NCBI RefSeq assembly: GCF_022376445.1
Contig: NW_025954995.1
Coordinates: forward strand, 186,001 to 250,000
DNA length: 64,000 nucleotides
Reading direction: 5' to 3'
DNA from: Fomitopsis serialis
Lineage: Eukaryota; Basidiomycota; Agaricomycetes; Polyporales; Fomitopsidaceae
This document shows positions 23,301 through 34,650 of this stretch, piece after piece (the first letter of the stretch is position 1; every line of letters begins with the position of its first letter). The translations under genes and the position numbers were made by a program. The notes under the pieces were generated by a model. The model was given only the letters and a program-made list of their open reading frames with translations. It was not told the DNA's origin and did not search any database.

Positions 23301-26237
23301 TGAGTGCGGACGGGACACCGCTTGAAGGGGGCGAGCAGGAGTCGGCAGCGCAGGCGGGCAAGAAAGGGAAGAAGCGAAAGGGGAAAGGTAAGGCGGCGAT
23401 CAAGGCGGAGGAGGCGAGGTACAAGACGGAGGCGCTCGACTACATGGAACAGCGATCCATGCTGGGGATCAGCATGTTCTTCCCTGGAGCCGCGACGAAG
23501 CAGCCAGCCGCGAGTACGTCGGCGATCACGGTCAACAAGAAGGGCAAGCAGCCCGCGCACGCATCAAAATCCGTGCCCATCGACGTTGACGCGTTTGATG
23601 ACCTGCCCGTCGCGAGCGGATCGTCGACACAGGTGGCGAGGACGAAAGAGGACGAAACCGAGGGCAATCCGGACGGCAAAACTCCGAATCCGACTGCTGT
23701 CGCGACGGCAGCGTTCCGGAAGCACGTCAAGAATGAATTCGTACCTCTGCAGAACATGCGCGCGGACATTCTGTCGATCGTGCAGCAGGTCATGACGGTG
23801 CCGCAGATGTACGGGCTGACGGTGACGGAGAACGAGCGGTACATCCTGCAGCACAGGACGCTCGATGCGCACATCATGTCGTCAGCCGTGCACCTTGCAA
23901 ACGTACGTCAGAATCGTCCATCAGCGGTATGATGAGACTGACCTGTGTTTGCAGACGATGATGTACAAGGCTGCACAAATGATGTACCGTGTGGAGGCCG
24001 GAGATGCTGACGCGGTGTACGAGCCGAACGACGAGCTGTACACGTTCGAACGGATCACGCTTGAGGATGTCTTGGGCGCGTGGCCTCGCAAGCTCGACGG
24101 TTTCGTCGACTCTCCAGACGAGGAGCTGTCGGGCTTGCCGAACTGGATGTTCGTCGACAGTCCGCACTCGTTCTTCATCGAGAAGGCGAGGGGTACGGCC
24201 GAGAGGATCCCAAGTGTCGCTCGCGCAGACCCTTGGGCTGAGGGCGTCTCGAAGAAGACGGGTCGTTCGCTTCCGTCTCCAAGCCAGATTGCTTGGTTGG
24301 AGCGACGGTTCAGCGAGGACGAGCCCAGCTCGGCCGGCGATGCTGAACTCGTCTCCAAGGTCGTGCGTCCTGCCAGCCGGACGGACGATGCGATGGATAC
24401 CGGCAACGAGGCGGAGCCTGAGCCAGATGCTGCGGACGCGGATGTCGAGCACCTCCGCACGCAGTTCGACCAGACACGCGTGGCGGGCGGCGCGCCAGCC
24501 GACACGACGGCCGAGACGACTGGCCAGTCCGAGGACGATGCTATGGCCGGGGCCCCGGCACCGCTGCCTTCTCAGGAAGCCGGCCCTGCTACGCCTCCCG
24601 TCGGTGTCGCTGCACCGAACACGCCTGTACCGGCCGACCCGGATGTGACCATGGACGACGCGACTGCCGCCGCGAAGACCTCCAAGCGTCCTCGCCGGAG
24701 TGACGAAAGCACGCGTTCGGAGACGACGGCCTCGCCTAACCGGAAGAAGAACCGTCAGGAGGACCCGCCGAAGCTCGTACTCCCGACGGACGTGACGGCC
24801 GACCACGTCAAGGACGGTACGTTATTTTCATTGCTACTACCCGCACTCGCGTCGCCAGCGCGAGTGCGGGTAACGTTCGTCAAGTTGTATTGCTATTACC
24901 CGCATCCGCGCAGCGAGCGCGAGTGCGGGTAACGTGCCATACATTTGACACGTCACTACCCGCATTGGCGCTGTCGCGCGAGTGCGGGTAACGTGCATGC
25001 ATTTACAGCAACTACCCGCACTCGCGTCGACAGCGCGGATGCGGGTAACGTGCAGCGTATTTGACACGTCGCTACCCGCGTTGGCGCCGACGGCGCGAGT
25101 GCGGGTAGATGCATCGATATTACTGACATTACCCGCACTCGCGCAGCCGGCGCGAGTGCGGGTTGGATCGGTATCTTTGTACCGAACATACCACTGATCT
25201 GTTACCTTCCAGTCATCGCTATGGGTCTTTTGCCACAGATCATCCGTCTCCTGTGCTTGGAACCGGTCATTCTCGAGAGCAGAAAGCCCGCCAAGGCCCA
25301 AGCCGAGTGTCCTCGCTGGGACATCCGCATCACGCTCGACGAGTTCAAGGCGATCGCGGAGCAGACGTCCAGCGAGTCCGAGTTTGCGACCTGGTTCACA
25401 GGTTCCGATCTCCTGTCGTCTTTTCCGATCGCGCCCACGTTCAATGCCGAAGACATCGAGAAGGACATTTGGTATCACGCGACGCAGATGGGCATGCTCA
25501 CTGTGCGCGTGTACTACCTCCTGTTGCTCGAGGACATGATCGCGGACAACATCGCCCTCAAGGAGTCGCGGACTACCTCGCGAGCATACCGGTGCGTCGT
25601 TCCAGGCAATGTTGAAGCATCTCACTCACATGCGTGGTACAGAGTCTCTCGCCACTCTGCTCACTAAATGGCTCGAGGATCCAGCCGTCCGACGCCCCGC
25701 AGCGTCCTCGCTGTTGAACGACAGCTTTGCAACGGCCTTGCTAACGCGTTGCCGCGGACCACCGGCCACTGCGAACCCGAGCACGGACCCAAGCGGTGTG
25801 ACCTCCGGTGCACCGGCTCAGGACGAGAGCGAGCCCGTTCAGCAAACGCTCGACATGGACGGTGATGAGCCGATGCGACCCGTCGAAGAGGTACGTGATC
25901 TGATCTCTGTGTAGAACCGGTCAATCTCACGACGTATCGTTCTCAGCAACAACTTGCTGGCCCCCGTCGCTCGACTCGATTGACCGGAGCTGGTGCTGGC
26001 AAAACGGCAGCCTCCCGGTCAGTCACCTCGGAACCTCAGCCGCACGCGAGCACTTCCGGCAGTACCCGTGGACCGTCTCTTCCGCCGGTACCCCAGCCTC
26101 GCGGTCGCGGTGGACCTGGAAATCGTCGTGCTCGTGGTCAACCACGGCCTCGCGGTCAGCAAGGGCGTGGCAGTCAACCGCCCGATACGAGCGACGACGC
26201 TATCATCCAGGGTGGCCTCCCTGGTCAGTCGCTCTGA
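20365..26237 (+). CDS. giant unknown protein with ParB/DndB-like GQHR motif and RGG-rich tail
   Basis: I do not recognise this gene. It starts MSDRGSSRSPGPSDQSLQ, and at least eight introns can be placed by GT-AG borders, giving roughly 1,650-1,750 residues. Near the N-terminus the order YLYQRWNPRPLDAHH, FIVSGH, then VVLDVIAGQHRLHASADW (GQHR codons at 20,896-20,907) resembles the ParB/Srx fold of ParB and DndB, where G-[ED/Q]-x-R binds nucleotide. Charged helical regions follow, then FVYHPWSVEAQGAAVV, ELMGGLKKHIGPVSESLA, Lys-rich and acidic linkers (24,380-24,760), and a C-terminal domain from MGLLPQIIRLLCLEPVILES. The tail is rich in Arg-Gly (QPRGRGGPGNRRARGQPRPR). One intron (24,816-25,212) is about 400 nt and contains six palindromes; the others are about 50-60 nt. 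Single-base shifts are suspected near 20,514, 20,597, 21,446, 25,570 and 25,592. The ParB assignment is by motif only. Confidence 0.6.
24838..25164. repeat. intronic palindrome array, copies 17-22
   Basis: Six copies sit inside one intron of the GQHR gene: 24,838-24,873; 24,896-24,932; 24,957-24,991; 25,013-25,048; 25,073-25,108; and 25,129-25,164. Centre-to-centre spacing is a near-regular 58-60 bp. The spacers share short phrases (for example ATTTGACACGTC appears twice), so the array grew partly by local duplication. Confidence 0.95.
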
Positions 26238-27130
26238 TCGTCGCACGCGCGTGTCCTTGGTACGTTCGCTCCGTCTTCTGTACGTCGTGTCCTGTTGTGT
26301 CTGTGCTGGTGTACTGTGTCGTTCGTTCTCCCGTCTCGTTGTTCGTGCTGACCGTCATTGCTTGGCGACTCGTGTTGTGAGTCCGCTTTCATTCGTTTTT
26401 CGCACCTACTCACGCGCATGCAGCAACCACGCAGCACTTGTACTGTGTACTCATCAATATCCTCGGTACGTCCTTGTGTCACGTGGCTGCACGTGATCCT
26501 TTTGCTGACTTGGTTTCAGTAGCATCTCTTCTCGTGTACAGTGCCGCCATCTATGCCTCTCACGTCGTTCCCCGCTCGCTGTGGCCCTTCATGTACAATA
26601 CTCTGCTGTGACTCTGTGATGACATTTCATGACGCTGATCTCGCCGAGTCTGTGTGTGTGCCTCAAAGTGGAGAATCCCTGTTCGTGTTGGCATGACAAC
26701 ATGGCCATTGCATGGCCAAGTTGACTTTGCTCATGTCACGCCAGTTTACAACAGTGAGTGCCATGTGCAACGCGCGGATCGGGTTGATCACTGTTATGTC
26801 CAGTTGAGAGGTCGAGGCACGAGGATGACCAAGAGCAAGCGAGCGCACGACGAATTCATGAACAAAGAAGGGCGCGAGCCCCAGACACTGCCATTGGCAA
26901 GACAAGGGAATACATCCCAGAGAGCGCGAGTACGGGATAGGCCAGGACATTTCTGGTAAGTCCCTAACAACATGTCCGTCGTCCCTAGCTATCTCATCGG
27001 TCAAGTCCTAGATAGTCCGTGACACATTGTATCGTGTCCCTAAGCGGGCTTGTGTAACGTGGCCGTTACACGATGCAAACACATCTCGCAACAGATAAGT
27101 AATCCCGTCTTGAAGCACGCACCGTTATTA
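26238..27130. other. spacer between the two giant genes
   Basis: This holds the 3' region of the first giant gene. A frame at 26,654-26,959 (101 codons, Lys/Arg-rich end) shows no recognisable domain. I see no palindromes here. Confidence 0.4.
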
Positions 27131-27364
27131 CAGCTGTTTCCAAAACGATAGGCCCCTCATCAAAAATGCGTACACGGGCGGAGAGCGTCGGATCTTGCCT
27201 TCAAGGTGATCCGCACCTTCTGCCAGTCGACCTCAGCCACCCGCCGTAGTCTGGCTCGCCCTCGACGTGCCGGTTATGGTCCAATCTTGATGGGAATAGG
27301 AGACCGACACACTCCGCCTGAGTGCGGTTTCTTGATGCGGGGCCCATCGTTTTGGAAACAGCTG
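27131..27364. mobile_element. 234-bp MITE, Tc1/mariner/pogo-like, TA target duplication
   Basis: The ends are imperfect inverted repeats of about 33 bp: CAGCTGTTTCCAAAACGATA then GGCCCC on the left, and the complement of CAGCTGTTTCCAAAACGATG then GGCCCC on the right. TA flanks both ends directly, as expected for the Tc1/mariner superfamily (Fot1/pogo type ends begin CAG). There is no coding capacity. It is inserted in the spacer of the large element, so it is younger than that element's arrival or was carried along with it. Confidence 0.85.
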
Positions 27365-28185
27365 TAATCATTCACCAACAGCACAGGCGATGCGATTGAA
27401 CTTGCAAAAGAGCAACTCTGCGGAGGTATGATAAACGGTGACTAACCAGAGCAACAGCAACAAGAGCGGTTGGGAACACGCACAAAAATGAATGACTAAG
27501 TCACAGTGACAACATCATGTATATCTACAGTGGTAATCAACGTACAAGAGCACACACCGGCCAAGGGAGGATGAACGGTCCAAACGGAACAAACTGGGTA
27601 TGTGTGTCAATTGACCGTTCTGTTCGCTCGAACGCAACGCGGTCAAACAAATGTGGTGCATCGGACGTGGTTCGCCGTTGCTGAACTTAACTTGTCAAGT
27701 GCAGAGACAATGCTCAGTCCCTCATTCTCTGACTTCAGCCCAAAACACGTCGGATTCCGCCATCCGCGGGCTGCGGTTTCGGGGACTTGTGAACTGCCCG
27801 AGGGTGCTGCGGCGGCATGACCATTTGTAGCAGCTCGATCGGCTTGGAGTGTTTCAGCGCAACACGCGCCGATCAAGAAGGTGCGGTTGCATCTCACAGC
27901 CACAGTGCGTCGCCTAATTTGGTGTCCCTCCGCCCGAAGAGTCGTTGCACAAGCTCACAGCCGGAAATGTTATTCCAGGCTCATCCCGCCGCTGTTGCGA
28001 CGCGACCCTGTCTCGAATTTGATGGCATTTGTCTCCGCTCACCCTAGACCGTGCCCATCCTTCTCACTGTCCGTTTGTCTCTCTCTCTCTCTCTCTCTCC
28101 CCCGTCCTTCCTTCCTTGAGTCTGCGTGTGTGTTGCCCTCCCCTTGTCGCCCGCTGCTGTCCCTGTTGCCCGCCTGCCAGCAACG
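27365..28185 (+). promoter_or_regulatory. 5' region of the second giant gene with (CT)n tract
   Basis: There are 820 bp before the ATG. A pure CT run at 28,078-28,099 followed by a C/T-rich stretch resembles the pyrimidine tracts often found just upstream of highly expressed fungal genes. A 72-codon frame at 27,602-27,820 has no known domain. Confidence 0.4.
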
Positions 28186-31100
28186 ATGCCCCGGAGCGAT
28201 GACGCACCACAGGAAGACCGGTCTGCTCCGTTGGACCCGCGCGACGCACCGCTGGCCCTTCCTGCAAATGGGAACAGGGACTTTTACGAGTTGTGCGTAC
28301 TCCTACAAATCTGACTGTTGTGCGAGTATGCTAAGGGCGTGGCAGCGGTGACGAGGACCCGGGGGACGAAGACCAACTGACAGAAGCTCACCAGAGGGTC
28401 ATAGATGCTGCCATGTGAGTTACCGTCCGTCGTCATCGTCAACTGCTGTGACTCACCGTTTCAAATTGATGCAGAGACCACGAAGAGCTCGACCGTGCGC
28501 TCACTGGCTTGGACGAGCCTTTCAATCTGGACAACGTGCCGATGAGCCTCACCACTGACGAACCGATGAGCCAGGATGATGTGGGTCGTCACACGTTTGA
28601 GGCGCACACCGCGGCGGTGGACCGAAATGAGACAGAGCGGGTGTGGACGAATATGAAGCAGCGGCGGATCAAGCTGTCCGAACTCAAGCGCATGAGCGAG
28701 GGGGTCAACCGTCGGACGATCAAGGAGGCGGTGTCGCTGCTGAAGACGAGGACGAAGGTGGAGGTGGACGACAACATGATCATCGAGCCGGACGATCCGC
28801 GCCTGCACTGGCGAGGTGGCCCGCACTACCTTGACTTTGTGATGTACGTACCTCGCACGCAGGGTCTTCCGGTCGCATTGCCAAAGGCACGTTCGATGCA
28901 CAACTATGTCTTGGTGCTGCAGATCCAGCAGCAGAACAGCCAGATGAAAGCGAAGGGCAAGGCCGGTTTTGATACGGATGGACGGTGCGCGTACTTTGGC
29001 AAGTACGGTCTGGAGAACCTCTGGATGGTCTTTGCGCCGAACGTGTTCTTTGCGGACATGTACGATCCTGGACGTGCTCCGCCTTCGTCTGGCTACAACG
29101 TGAAGAAAGGGGATTCGCGTCTCACCCCACGAGGTTCAAGATTTACACGCTCTTTGTCGTGCACTGGCTCGCTGAGATCCACTACCGGGACATCTCTCTG
29201 GCCGACCATCTCCGATATGGGAAAGGGACGGACCTGAAGAAGTGGTCCTTTGACGATATCTGCAACATCTTGTGAGTCGGTCTGTTCCCATATAGTAGTA
29301 GCCCGGCCGGTTACCCGCATTGGCGCAGCGAGCGCGAGTGCGGGAAGAGATGCTTGTCGAAACGGGTCATCTCTCCAGGCCTTTGTTGTTCGTATTTACC
29401 CGCATTGGCGCAGACTGCGCGAGTGCGGGTAAGATATGGGTGGTGATGCACTTGACTTGACTGACACGCACATTCTTTGCACAGTTCGGGCCCCGCAATG
29501 AACGTGACCCTCGCTCAGGCAAGGGCGTTGGACGAGTGCATGCCGCGAGTGTGGAAGCGATTTGTCCGGGAGATGCCAGCTGCGTGGAAGGAAGATAGGT
29601 TCTTCACGGATCACACACCCCTCATCATGTCAGTTCGGTATGGGCAGAACGAGGAGATTGGCGTGCAGAACTCTCTTGCCAATGAGCGGGATAGATGGGG
29701 TGGTGAACGTGACTGGTCTCGGATTCGAACGGCGAGTTTAGCCATTGCGACACACATTGGGTGAGTGGCATCTCACATAATCCCGCTGTGTGGCCTCTGA
29801 CACCTGGACAACAGAGCTCGGGTGGTCAATGACTGGACACCCATTGACCCGGACGACATTCTCGACCAACACGGTGATGTCTATGACACTCACGACCGCT
29901 ACGACAGCGATGACCCCGTGGACCTGTACACATATCCACTTCTGGACCAGGACGGCAAGGAGAATCCAATCTACACCTACGAGGGTCGGCGGATCGCTCG
30001 ACGGGTGCCCAACGAAGACTACGACCCGAAGCTCAGCTGTGGTGTGCTCTGCGACTTGATGAGCATCCACGACATGTACGACACTGTGGCGAATGCTCGG
30101 CAAGCTGCCCGACGTCGACGGCAGCAGGCTGCAGGCAATGGCGGAGACGGCAATGGATCTGATGTGGACAACAGCGAAGACGAAGAGTTCCGGGCCCAGT
30201 TCAACGAGGACCAAGGTGTTGAAGGCAGCGATGATGATGTCGACGACGAGGAAACACGGCTGGCAAAAGAGCTGGACGCGATGGAGGCGGAACGTGGAAG
30301 TGGCAAGGCATTCGCTGTGCACTCCTACCCACAGGCTTTGCTCGGCAGATACGGGAACGTGCAGTCCACGCGCATGTTCCAGCAGTACAACAGTACCATC
30401 CTCGACATCGAACGAGAGCTTCGCAGGGGACTCCCGCCCCCACCGGCAGGATTTTCCAAGGAGTCTCTCACGACTCGAAAGGTCATGCGTCGGTTCCTTG
30501 CCGTGCTTGAGGACGAGGCAGCGGCTGCTGCGGGGGATGCTGGGTCGTCTCGCAAACGGCCAAGGGTCCCACCTCTGTCTGAACAAGAAGAAGCGGAGCT
30601 GGAGTATGTGCTCGCCCACGGTGGACTGGGCCCGATCATCGAGGCATGGTCGTCACAGATGTACAACGCGTTCTCACACAGGATGCGGCCCACCGCTCGC
30701 TCCCACGAGGTCTGCACGGGAATGATGACCCAGGCCTTCACCGGTGCATGGGCCCGCTCAAAACCTGCCCAGGCTGTCCTCGCCAACTTGCTCAGCCGTC
30801 TCACTGGGCAGCTTCCGCACGAACGCCTGAAGACATTGCTGATGGATGAGAGCGTCGCACGGGACCTACGACTGGAGAACATGTTCGTGGTCAACTTCGA
30901 CAACCTTCCACCTGATATGCGAACCGGAGAGTACGTTCGTGTTATGCGGCACTTTGTGATTTACTGGGCTGACCTCAATGTTCACCAGGGTGTTGTATCG
31001 GAACATCATCATCCAGCTCATCGCACGAACGCTCAGCCCGGACATCCAGCTGCCCCTGCGAGAGCACCTTGTGGTCTTTGAGCCAAAAGTACGTCTCCGT

Positions 31101-34100
31101 TTCTGTTGTCTGACGGTGCTGCTGTCTGACCTGTGAGTGACAGGTATTTCCCGCTGTGTATCATTGGACCACCTTCCCGATATCGTCCCTGCTGGTGGAG
31201 CTCTTCGAGGACTTTAGCCAATTCCTGCGCGAGCGGAACATCATCCCGCCCACGCAAATTGAGCTGGTGGCCCTTCTGGAGCGATGCCTTGCGTACGCAT
31301 ACACTGGCAGTGGCAAGGTCCTCATGACGTCCCTCATGGATCAGCTCCTGATCTCTCGCGGTCTCTTGTGGGACTCTTTGCCCGTCTTTCACCCGAAGAT
31401 ATTTCACTTCGCCTTGGCCGAGTCTGGTGCAGTCCGCATCAAGGCAGAATCCTGGCCGTGTCGCGGGGCGGAACGAGAGCCGATCATGGCGTCTCTGCGT
31501 GCAGTCCAGTTGACTTGGGGATCGTCTCCTGCGGCGGTGAGTCTTCTTCTCCATGCAATTATTATCCCGCATTCGCGCACTCGGCGCGAGTGCGGGTAGA
31601 CGTGTCTCTTTTTTGCATGATTTACCCGCACTCGCGCCGAGTGCGCCAGTGCGGGTAAGAGTTCCTGTTTTGTTGCCTCGTGTACCCGCATCCGCGCCGG
31701 CGACGCGAATGCGGGTAAATCACCTCCGTTTTGCGATTGGTATCTGACAAGGTCGTTCTGCGACAGGCTCACAAAGCGTACATGCAATTCTACATCTCGC
31801 AATACCTGCCAGTGCCGGACAAGTATCTCGCTTTCAAGAGCGACATGTCGCAGTGCCGCGCCCTGATGATGGCCCACATTGCCCTCAACGTCTTGGTCGA
31901 GGACATTGTCCAGCTGGTGTCCATCGGTGTACAGCAGTCCGTCAAGGCCGTGTCAGCCTCGCAGCTCAAGGAGATGCCCGCGAAGGAAGTGTATCACCAC
32001 GAACAGCGACTTCAATCGTTGAAGCAGTGGGTTCGCTCCGAAAACCCGCTGTCTCACGACCACGCAGGGCAGGCTTTCAGGTCGCTCCTTTGTGCCATCA
32101 GCGACTCAACGGGCGACATGTCTCTCGGATTGACCAACCCATCCCAGCAGATCGACATATCCCAGGAAGAGCTGGCGAGAATCATCTACAACTGTTGCCG
32201 CTCTGAGCGTCCTCGTGGGCTGCACGCACCGTTGAGCCGTGCCGGTTCCGCCCCTGCCGTCCTCCGATTCACGATCGAACACATCGCCCGGTATGCCGAA
32301 ATTGACGACAGCACGGAGGGTGCACTCGACCGGTGGACGATCAACGTCCTGCACACTGCCATTCGCCAGCGGCGGATCATGTTCGTTCCGTGGATCAATG
32401 ACATGAGATCACAAAGGAGCCAGGGGAAATCCGCGCGAGGCGGGTCAAAGCCCATCAAGCCACATTACAAAGCTTGGATCAATCTGGACCGCCGGACCGC
32501 CGGTGAGGCTCTCGTGCCCAGCCAGGGTGCTGCCAATCAGCGCACTGTGAAGGACGTGCACGACTCCATCGCCAACAAGGTGACAAAGCGCGTCATGAAG
32601 CAGAGCGTTCAGGCGGAGTGGAACGCGCTTGACGTACATCTCATGCACCTTGGCGACAAGCTCAACTCGATGGAGCCTCCTGCAGAGTTCAACGTCAGGT
32701 CAGTGGGCGGCTTAGGGCTGACAGGGCCCGAACCCGAGGCAGGTTCCCAGAAGTGGGTGACATACAAGACGTACGAGTGGGTGGGCTTGAACATCAAGCT
32801 CAGCAATCCCCTCCATCACCTGGCTCTCATCATTGCCATTGTCTTTTCGAAGCTCGCCCCTCACCTGTTCCTTTACACAAAGGAAAAGCCGTTCACGTGG
32901 GGAGACGCACCGGCCCGTGGCAAGGAGGAGATGACCCGAGTGCTCCGTGACACTGAGTGGCTCTTCAACAAAAGCCGGCGCGGTGTCAAGGACAAGCACC
33001 CCTTCATCACGATGGTCACCGTCTTCATCATCGCGATCCTGGACAAGCGCAGTCCCCTCATGGTGGCTTACAGAGCTCGGCCCCCAGGGACTGAAGGCCT
33101 CGACCGCTGGTTTGTCGAGAAGCACTCTGAGAAGGGCATCGGTGGCATAAACATGACCGAGCTGCTGTTGCTGTCGTGCTCGGCAAGGGCATCATCAACG
33201 GAGGCCGGTTCAACGTGAACTGGACTGTCCGTGAGCCGGCGGTGCTCATCGCCCTGTACAAGGACGTGTGCAAATTCTTCAAAGCGGGCGAGTATGGTGC
33301 TTTCGAGGCGGTCCGGTGCCTGATTGGGCCCCGCATGGCCGTCGAGTTGACGAAGCCAAAATTCGGGTCCCAGCTGAAATTACGCCCTGGCGTTCCCGTG
33401 CCATCTTCCCTGCCTCTGTCTCAGCCTTCGAACGCTGCCGCCAGTTCGTCCTCTCGTGCGCCACCCCATCAACGGTCGAGTAGGCTGCCTGCCCTCGAGG
33501 ACGACGTGATCAGCATCTCGTCGGGTGACGAAGACGATATCATGACGCTCCCCTCTACATCCCGACGTGTCGCATCTCTCAAACGTGTTATGAGCGGCGG
33601 CGGCATTCATCCAGGCCCTGCACCGCCGCGCATCAAGCAGCAGTCAGTTCCACCGCCCCCGCTTCGATCTATTACGGAGGATCATCAGATGGCTGATATT
33701 GACTTGACCGAAGACGCTGATGAGGATGCCCTGCCACCGCCACCGCTGCCTCGCAATTTGGTCAAGAAGAAGCCCGTGCGGCGGGACTCTAGGGGCAGCA
33801 AGCGTGTAGTACCTGCAGTGGGTCCTTGTCGTCTGGGCCTTCCGCACCCACCGTCGCACATCATCGACCGGAAGGAAGACCTCGTACGGTGCAGCCTGCA
33901 CCACCACCGCCACGCAATGCTACGCCTGGTCCATCACGACGACAGAGCCCTCCAGAGTCGCCCTCTCCACCGCCGCCACCCCGCCCACGCATTCGTCCAC
34001 CACGTCTCAGTCGTCCTTCACGACCACCGGTCACGCCTGTCCCTCCTGTGGAGGACGTTCAGTTTGGCATGTCCCGGTTCCCGTCTCCCCGCACTGCACT

Positions 34101-34442
34101 GCCAGAGATGCCCAGTTCCACGGATCGGTTGAAGGCTCGTCTGGAGCGACATTACGCAGAACAGGCGGCTAAAGAACCTCGACCCAAACCAACATCTCTG
34201 ACTTGGGACGAAGCGTCTCTCCTCGCCGTCGTCGAAAGTGTCTCCCTGAACCGGCCCCTCAACCTGAGCCTGCTCGCACGGGCAAGCGTGCTCGTGACGA
34301 TGAAGACAAGGGGCATGTGAGTGATGATGGCATGTCTGTCATATCTGAAGGGAATGGTCGCCAGCGGCAGGTCAAACGCATGCGTATTCACAGCGGTGAT
34401 GGCCGCAGCATCTTTTGTATTGAGAAATTTCTTCCGTCTTGA
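28186..34442 (+). CDS. giant unknown protein, second gene of the 14.8-kb element
   Basis: I do not recognise this gene. It starts MPRSDDAPQEDRSAPLD. Clean GT-AG introns at about 28,294-28,346 and 28,413-28,474 join YEF, GDEDPGDEDQLTEAHQRVID and DHEELDRALTGLDEPF. It continues with a helical region (ERVWTNMKQRRIKLSELKRM), HYRDISLADHLRYGKGTDLK, an acidic low-complexity block (30,160-30,260), then long mostly helical segments such as VCTGMMTQAFTGAWARSKPA, PLREHLVVFEPKVFPAVYHW and AYMQFYISQYLPVPDKYLAF. The C-terminus is Pro/Ser/Arg-rich. Estimated length is about 1,850-1,900 residues. Two introns hold palindromes (two at 29.3 kb, three at 31.6 kb). Shifts cured by one base are suspected near 29,134, 33,168, 33,826 and 34,196. 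I see no catalytic signature I would name. Confidence 0.6.
29311..29432. repeat. intronic palindromes, copies 23-24
   Basis: Copies lie at 29,311-29,346 and 29,396-29,432, both inside an intron of the second giant gene (about 29,272 to 29,484). Both have one arm altered to GCATTGGCGC. Confidence 0.93.
31563..31718. repeat. intronic palindromes, copies 25-27
   Basis: Copies lie at 31,563-31,598, 31,622-31,658 and 31,683-31,718, inside the intron at about 31,538-31,751. Spacing is again about 60 bp. Confidence 0.93.
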
Positions 34443-34531
34443 ACGTATGCAGTCCTAGATACATTCGTACACTATCTGCTCCTGTAATGCACACCACTCA
34501 TGGACTGCTACGATCGTAATATCATTTGTGT

Positions 34532-34628
34532 TTACCCGCATTCGCGTTGCCAGCGCGAGTGCGGGTTACAATCGCTCTTATCGTGACTGTTTTACCCGCA
34601 TTGGCGCCGACAGCGCGAGTGCGGGTAA
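34532..34628. repeat. right subterminal palindromes, copies 28-29
   Basis: Copies lie at 34,532-34,567 and 34,592-34,628. Together with the hybrid copy in the right terminal repeat they mirror, more briefly, the left array. Confidence 0.93.
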
Positions 34629-34650
34629 ATGATGGTCTTTGGGTCGTTCC

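Noticed and set aside
20365..26237. Programmed ribosomal frameshifting as the cause of the repeated -1 shifts
   Set aside because: The sites lack a common slippery sequence, are too many, and the same pattern occurs in PRP18, where none is known.
20365..34442. Identification of the giant genes as KDZ (Kyakuja-Dileera-Zisupton), Plavaka/CACTA or Starship genes
   Set aside because: None of the motifs I associate with those families (DDE core blocks, CxC fingers of KDZ, DUF3435 tyrosine recombinase) could be seen. Subterminal repeats alone are not enough.
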